This document shows, piece after piece, positions 58,912 to 64,000 of a stretch of DNA of 64,000 nt (position 1 is the stretch's first letter; the number at the start of each line of letters is the position of its first letter). The position numbers and the translations under genes are program-made. Location: NCBI GenBank assembly GCA_029204045.2, contig CM055072.1:6794682-6858681 (forward strand), given 5' to 3'. The stretch is from Tillandsia leiboldiana (Eukaryota > Streptophyta > Magnoliopsida > Poales > Bromeliaceae). The notes beneath the pieces are model-generated. The model worked only from the letters and a program-made list of their open reading frames with translations, was not told the DNA's origin and did no database searches.

Positions 58912-61494
58912 TGTCACGCCCCGAGGTCGAACTACTATCCGGACGTGCTAATAGATCTGCCATCTATACGAAAAATTTCGCACAGACAAAACGTCTAACC
59001 TGCAAAAACAATATCTACAACTATACAAATATCAAAGCTGGAAATAACATAACTGATACATATCTCACATATAGTTGTACAACTGAAGAGTCACAAGTAC
59101 AAAATCTATCTCAAAAATAAATACAAGTACAATCCAACTAGTCTGTACTGCACTAAATCCAGCAACACCAAAATGAGGCTCATCTATCAATCGCAAGCTC
59201 GGGTAGGGATCTAACTCATGACTTTCTTATCTCAATCAGCTGAATCAGGACGAACTGGAACAATAGCAGAAGCATCTGAAAAGAAACACCAACAACGGAT
59301 GTGAGAACTATATCAACAGAGTAGTTCTTAGTGGGTACCACGCGTCTCCAAGATCAACGATCTACCCACTAAATCTACTAGAGGCAAAAGTAACTGAAAT
59401 GCTAAATAAGTAGTAAAGCTGAAATAAAACAATAGATATTATGTCTCTACTATCATGCTCAATAAAATAACAGAATGAGATAACAGTATGCAACAACTCG
59501 CTCAAGAAGCATTCAAATCAACCCAATCTCAATGACTATCACTTCGGGTCCAATTAAGCCTGCGTCCCCTACTACACCAACGTAGGATGTTCGACTAGAC
59601 AATATCACCATCGTGCAAAACGACCTCTACAGGGCCCCAGCATCCGGAGCGGCATCTCGAGGGGAGCGACCCTACCGAAGAAAGGTGCGGCACAATCTAT
59701 CTCAAAGTGGCTCCTGCAGGCTATAGTCCAATCCACGATCATAAAGATCGAAAAACTCACAATGCTCAATCAGCTCACAAAGGTCAGAGAACTCTCAACG
59801 ACTCAAATCCAAGTTCCCACAAAGTCAAATGATAGCAAAATCTCGATCAACAATACTATAATCAATACTCGACCCTCAGGCATGAATACATATGCAAAAC
59901 CCCATAACCAAGACCACTCAAATCATGCACTCGGGTGAGAAAGAAGATATAAGATCGATAATAATGAAAATAGTAACATCATTTTATAAAATTTCAGATT
60001 TAAGAAAACAATTTGAAAAGCATTTTGTAGTGTTTTCCAATCAAAGAGTGTGACCAACAATATCAGGGTGCTAGGTTCAGTTTCCACAATCTTCCAAGTA
60101 ACCAATTGATTTCACCGGTATACAAATAGCTAAGTAATCATGATTGGTTTCTAAACAATAGACATAAAGAGTAATTCACTAATTTTGGAAGAATTCCAAC
60201 TCACCTGAATCGCTAACCAAAATTCGAAAGAAGTCCAAGTGGTGCGGCTTAATCAATCTCAAGGTGCTGCCGAAAAAGTACCCTTGGTGACCACCCTCGC
60301 AACCACACTCAAACTTCTGGAGGGATAGCAACAAGGAGCAACACAACACGAAAAGAAGGTTCGGACTACAATTCTAAATCTACATACTATAAAACTCAAG
60401 TATACAAGAATACTACCTCATACAACACAGCACCTATAGCTCCAATCCCCTCAAGCACAGTAATAACCAGCAAGAACTCCCTTCTCTTGCTCACAGGGTT
60501 CTCCAACACTAACATGCATCCAATCAACAAGGAAAAAAAGAGTATATCAATAAAGTCAATTCCATCATTCAGTCACAAGAACAAAACTCAGAAAACTCTC
60601 AGAAGTTCAAAACTCCAAAACTGCTGCTTACCCCACCAGACAGTTGAGACAACTCAACTTCACCAATTTTCCTCTCCATGAAAATTATCATCTACACCCT
60701 CTACTATCTCAAAAGTTCCAGTGTGCAGGAAAAATAACTAAAATAAGAGTTTCCAAAGCTACAGCGCCGAGCTAAAGCTCTCAGCCTCTCATCTTGCTTC
60801 TTTGCTGCTCTCTCTCTCTGCTAACTGAAGATATGAACGAAGGAGGAGGTGGACATGATAAGTACACAAGGCCTGAACACTCATAGAATGGAGAGGACAC
60901 CCACGTGTCACAACCAGCTTAGTCAGTTCTTCCATCAAGTGAAATAAATCGCGGAACAAACAAAATTACTAACCTATCCATGTGGGGAAATCCACGTTTC
61001 GGGCGCCCTTGACCAAGCCCTGGGCGCCGTAAACTTTGTAGCTTTAGTATTAACGGGCACTCCCCGGCTGCCCGCTCCACTACAGTGTAGCGCCCTAAAC
61101 CTCGGAACAGTATAGTCCTTCTCACGCTGCCTCGCGGGCGTCCGCTCCATGCGCCTGGTACTACAATAAAGAATCCAAAACCAACTGACTCTACAATCAG
61201 CTGAGTAATGCACAAATCTCGAGAAAATTCCAGCCATCCAACCTTTAGACTGCTACAGTAACTTTCGGACGTCCCTCAGCAGGATTCGCAAATATGTAAC
61301 CATTTCCGGGCGTCCGAAAAATCTCCAGGGCGCCCGAACACTCTAGAACTTCAGCTCTAAGCTATTTGCGTTCCTAAGTCAGTTTTCGTAAAATTTTCGC
61401 ACTAAACGACACTCACTCGATCCGAGCATCTTCATATGCATCGGTCAGCTCAAGTACACACACCCGATTAGCTACAAAGCTCCAGTACTCTACA
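58912..61494 (-). mobile_element. Solo LTR (family D) with TSD TCGAT
   Basis: 2583 bp from TGTCACGCCCCGAGGTC to AGTACTCTACA, flanked by TCGAT (58907-58911, 61495-61499). The first ~800 bp are related to families A and B, including the stem-loop at about 59650-59672 and CTAACCTGCAAAAACAATAT near 58995. The promoter half is different and has only one CACGTG (60903). TTTCGGGCGCCC and related GGGCGTCCGAA phrases repeat at 60996-61340. Confidence 0.9.
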
Positions 61495-61667
61495 TCGATC
61501 TATTTTAAAAATCCATATATAAATCCAAATCGGACCAAATATTCGAAACCCAAATCCAAATCCGAACCCGAAACAAATAATTCTCTTTATAATATTTCAA
61601 AACAAATTATATTAAATTAAATATTTCATTAAATCAAAAATTTTTAAATATAAATTTAAAGATAATA

Positions 61668-61687
61668 TTATATATATATATATAGAA

Positions 61688-61752
<65 letters not shown>
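61668..61752. repeat. (TA)n(GA)n compound microsatellite
   Basis: A short TA run and then about 65 bp of GA, followed by a family I-like end (CTATACTATTGATAGTATTG). Confidence 0.9.
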
Positions 61753-61753
<1 letters not shown>

Positions 61754-61829
61754 ATGCTTCTATACTATTGATAGTATTGGAGCTCCTATTGTGATACTAC
61801 CGGAATTTAGATTAGTCTTATATATAAAT

Positions 61830-62609
61830 TGTCACGACCCGGGTGTAAACCAGAACCCGGGCCCGTCTACAGATCCGCAGTGCACACGGAATTTCCCGGG
61901 TACACGTAGCGCTGGTAGCCTACTCAGATATAGGAGATATAATAAAAGAGCATAAAAATAGAGCTAAAGTAAAAACTAATACAACTCAGACTGAAGCTGG
62001 AAAGTAAAAGTACAAAATAACACTCAATAAGTACAAGTGTCTCTCCCAGCTCACCAAATAAATACAACCAGCTGGATGAAGCCAGAACCAAAATAAAAGA
62101 AAATACAACTGTCTGAGTGTACAAGGGATACAATCAAAATACTGCTCTGCTCGCAACCGGGGTGGATGACTATATAGTCCGCAATCCTCTTACCTCGGTC
62201 TGCCGAAGACAGCCTAGCTACTCCCGCAGAGGACTATGCAAAACAAATGGGGGAAAAGGAAAAAGGACAATGGGGGTGAGAACTACTATAAAAATAGTAA
62301 CCTCCCCTAGTGGGTTAAGTCTCAAACTCTGACATGCCCACTAGGTCTACCAGAGGCGAAAAGGAAAGAGATGTGGTATGCTATGAATATAACTGCTGAT
62401 GAAAAAACTGCCACTAATATGTCTCTAAATGCCGAGCCAATAAAAATAGCTAAATGTATGCATCAGTATATAAATGCCTGCCTGAATAAACCCAATCCGA
62501 CCACCAGTAAACACTGGTACTGCCTACTGTGCCTGCCATATCGGGTATGCCAGCCTACGCATAACACCGATGGGAAGAAGGAGTCTCAATGACTCAAAGC
62601 CTGTCTGTC
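61830..62609 (-). repeat. Family-A-like LTR fragment, truncated by a further LTR
   Basis: Starts TGTCACGACCCGGG and follows the family A LTR (compare 6684-7535) including CTCCCAGCTCACCAAATAAA and CGGGTATGCCAGCCTACGCA. It stops inside the CTGTCTGTAACAC stretch, where the next LTR begins. Confidence 0.8.
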
Positions 62610-64000
62610 TGTAGTAACCATGATTTTTGAAATCCAAAATCTAAGTTTAAATAATTTTCTGGATTATTTAAATGGGTAATTTATAGTGGAAGTTGAACCC
62701 TAGAAGATCGACTTTTGATCGGAGCCTGATCTCGAAAATTCGAGATCACTATTGTGACCGTCTCGTCGAAACAAGAAAGATTGATATTCATATGTTCTCG
62801 ATCTAACGGTCGGATCGTTCAGAAATCAGCGAAGAAGCGGGTGGGACCCACGACTTAAGTGAATAGTAAAATGAATAGTAACCCCTGATTTCGGTCCCCT
62901 CTCGATCGGTCGTTGGCCATTTCACTGTCCAAAATCCAAACCTAGCAGTATGAGTAGACGATTCTAGCTAATTTTGACATTCTGAGCGCAATGGCACTGA
63001 CGGAATTTTCGTTTGACGATCCTAGAGTCTCGAGAAACGTGTCATACTGTATAATTGTACAGTAATTATTGACCGAGAATTTATCCGGGCATTTCGTCGA
63101 AAAACAAAAATTGCTACCTAATAATTTTCGTCGAGCCGGACGTCGTGGCAAAGTCTGTTTTTCGATTTGATGACTCGAACGCCTCGAAAAAGCGTGAAAT
63201 ACGGCAAAAAACGGAGTATTTTACTCAGAAACCCTATATTTTATGCCTCAAAAATTGTGCCACTTTATGGACAAGGACTAAAGTGTAAGTTGAAGTTTCT
63301 GTAAGGGACTTGGCACGAAATATTAAGTGTAGAGGGGTATATTGGCATTTTGTGCAATATACATGTTATATACATGCTTTGAGGTGTCCCTTGGAAACCC
63401 TAAACCACCACCCCTCTATTTTTCCTTCTATAACCGACGCCTCCACCCCACCATCTTCTCCAAGCGTCGCACCGAGCGCCGCCGCCGTTCCCGTCGCCGG
63501 AGAAGCCCAAGGAAAGCAAGAAAAAGGGTTTTCTTCTCGGGTTGTTGGTGTAGGAGGCATAAAGAAAGGATTGGGTTGGTTCTAGCATCATCTAAGGGCT
63601 CCTCTGTGCGGTTGAAGTCGAGCCAAGGTGAACCCGATGTCTTGCCCCGCCGTGCGCCGCCACGGGAGAGCCTCATTCTTCCTCGATTTTCTGGCGAGGT
63701 AGGTTTTGAAATCTTTTCATTTTAAATGGACCAAAAGCCCATGTAGTGTCTTCCTGACGTCGAATGGAACGTCTCTGTGAAGTTTGATCCATCGCCGTCC
63801 ACCCTATCGCCGGCGGGAGCATCTTCTTGCCGGAAGTGCAATTTCTGGCCAGATCTGCGGCCGAGCTTTTTCCGACCGTTGAAACTCAGATCAGAGACGT
63901 TGGGATTGATCGCCTCGTCGACTGCAACCTACTCCCGAAGTCTGGGGATCATCGGGCAAGGATCCAAGTTTCCGGCCAGATCTGCGGCCGAGCTTTTTCC
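62610..64000 (+). repeat. Probable 5' end of another LTR element, running off the window
   Basis: Sequence changes abruptly at TGTAGTAACCATG inside the family-A-like LTR. It has the look of an LTR promoter and leader (GAAACCCTAAACCACC, CCTTCTATAACCGACG, then Ser/Pro/Arg-rich chance frames). Near the end, GGCCAGATCTGCGGCCGAGC occurs twice, 124 bp apart (63849 and 63973). The partner LTR is not visible. Open frames at 63310-63725 overlap in several phases and are not called genes. Confidence 0.45.

Noticed and set aside
63310..63725. Overlapping frames near the right edge as a host gene
   Set aside because: Several phases open on both strands, promoter-like low-complexity leader, and an LTR-like start upstream; evidence favours a retroelement LTR.

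Overview
The window looks like nuclear DNA of a flowering plant. The signs are a GLUTAMINE DUMPER-type gene, Ty1/copia and Ty3/gypsy LTR retrotransposons primed by initiator-Met tRNA, an L1-type LINE, Tourist-like MITEs, a Cassandra TRIM carrying a 5S rRNA-like LTR, and long (TA)n tracts. The style of the repeats fits a monocot, but the species cannot be named from the sequence. The only ordinary host gene I can support is the single-exon GLUTAMINE DUMPER-like gene at 17.3 kb. Nearly everything else is nested mobile DNA.

Layout. 1-9814: a minus-strand chromovirus-like gypsy element (family A, 3.1-kb LTRs) with near-identical LTRs but broken gag and pol; its left LTR is cut by the window edge. 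It sits in an older LTR, of which 9815-10110 remains. 10.1-16.9 kb: a cluster of short terminal-inverted-repeat elements, each flanked by (TA)n or (GA)n tracts (like rice Micron elements), hosting a Tourist-like element and a TRIM. 17.2-17.7 kb: the GLUTAMINE DUMPER-like gene. 19.66-34.96 kb: a copia element split by a Tat-like LTR element (20916-33139, TSD CCCAT). The Tat-like element carries a spliced-looking antisense reading frame resembling plant mobile domain proteins, and that frame is itself broken by a solo LTR (22921-26078, TSD GATGT) and a second LTR (27522 to about 30540). 35.8-39.0 kb: a complete Cassandra TRIM and a solo LTR (TSD ACCGG). 40.4-41.2 kb: a Tourist-like element. 41.84-55.77 kb: an old LTR element containing a LINE (18-bp TSD), which contains a Cassandra (TSD CTTTC), which contains a solo LTR (TSD ATAAC). 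56.3-57.0 kb: another TRIM and a solo Cassandra LTR. 58.9-61.5 kb: a solo LTR (TSD TCGAT). 61.8-64.0 kb: a family-A-like LTR fragment cut by the start of a further LTR element that leaves the window.

How it fits together. Most of the signal is regulatory and structural rather than metabolic. The long LTRs of families A and B carry repeated CCAAT-N10-CACG modules upstream of their TATA boxes, matching the published spacing of the ER-stress response element. They also share a conserved stem-loop and candidate splice sites in a very long R-U5. Two TRIM families with related internal regions both appear to carry RNA polymerase III-type promoter parts: a 5S-type internal promoter in Cassandra, and an snRNA-type USE plus TATA at about 24-25 bp in the other. 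Family A combines young LTRs with dead coding regions, which suggests mobilisation in trans.
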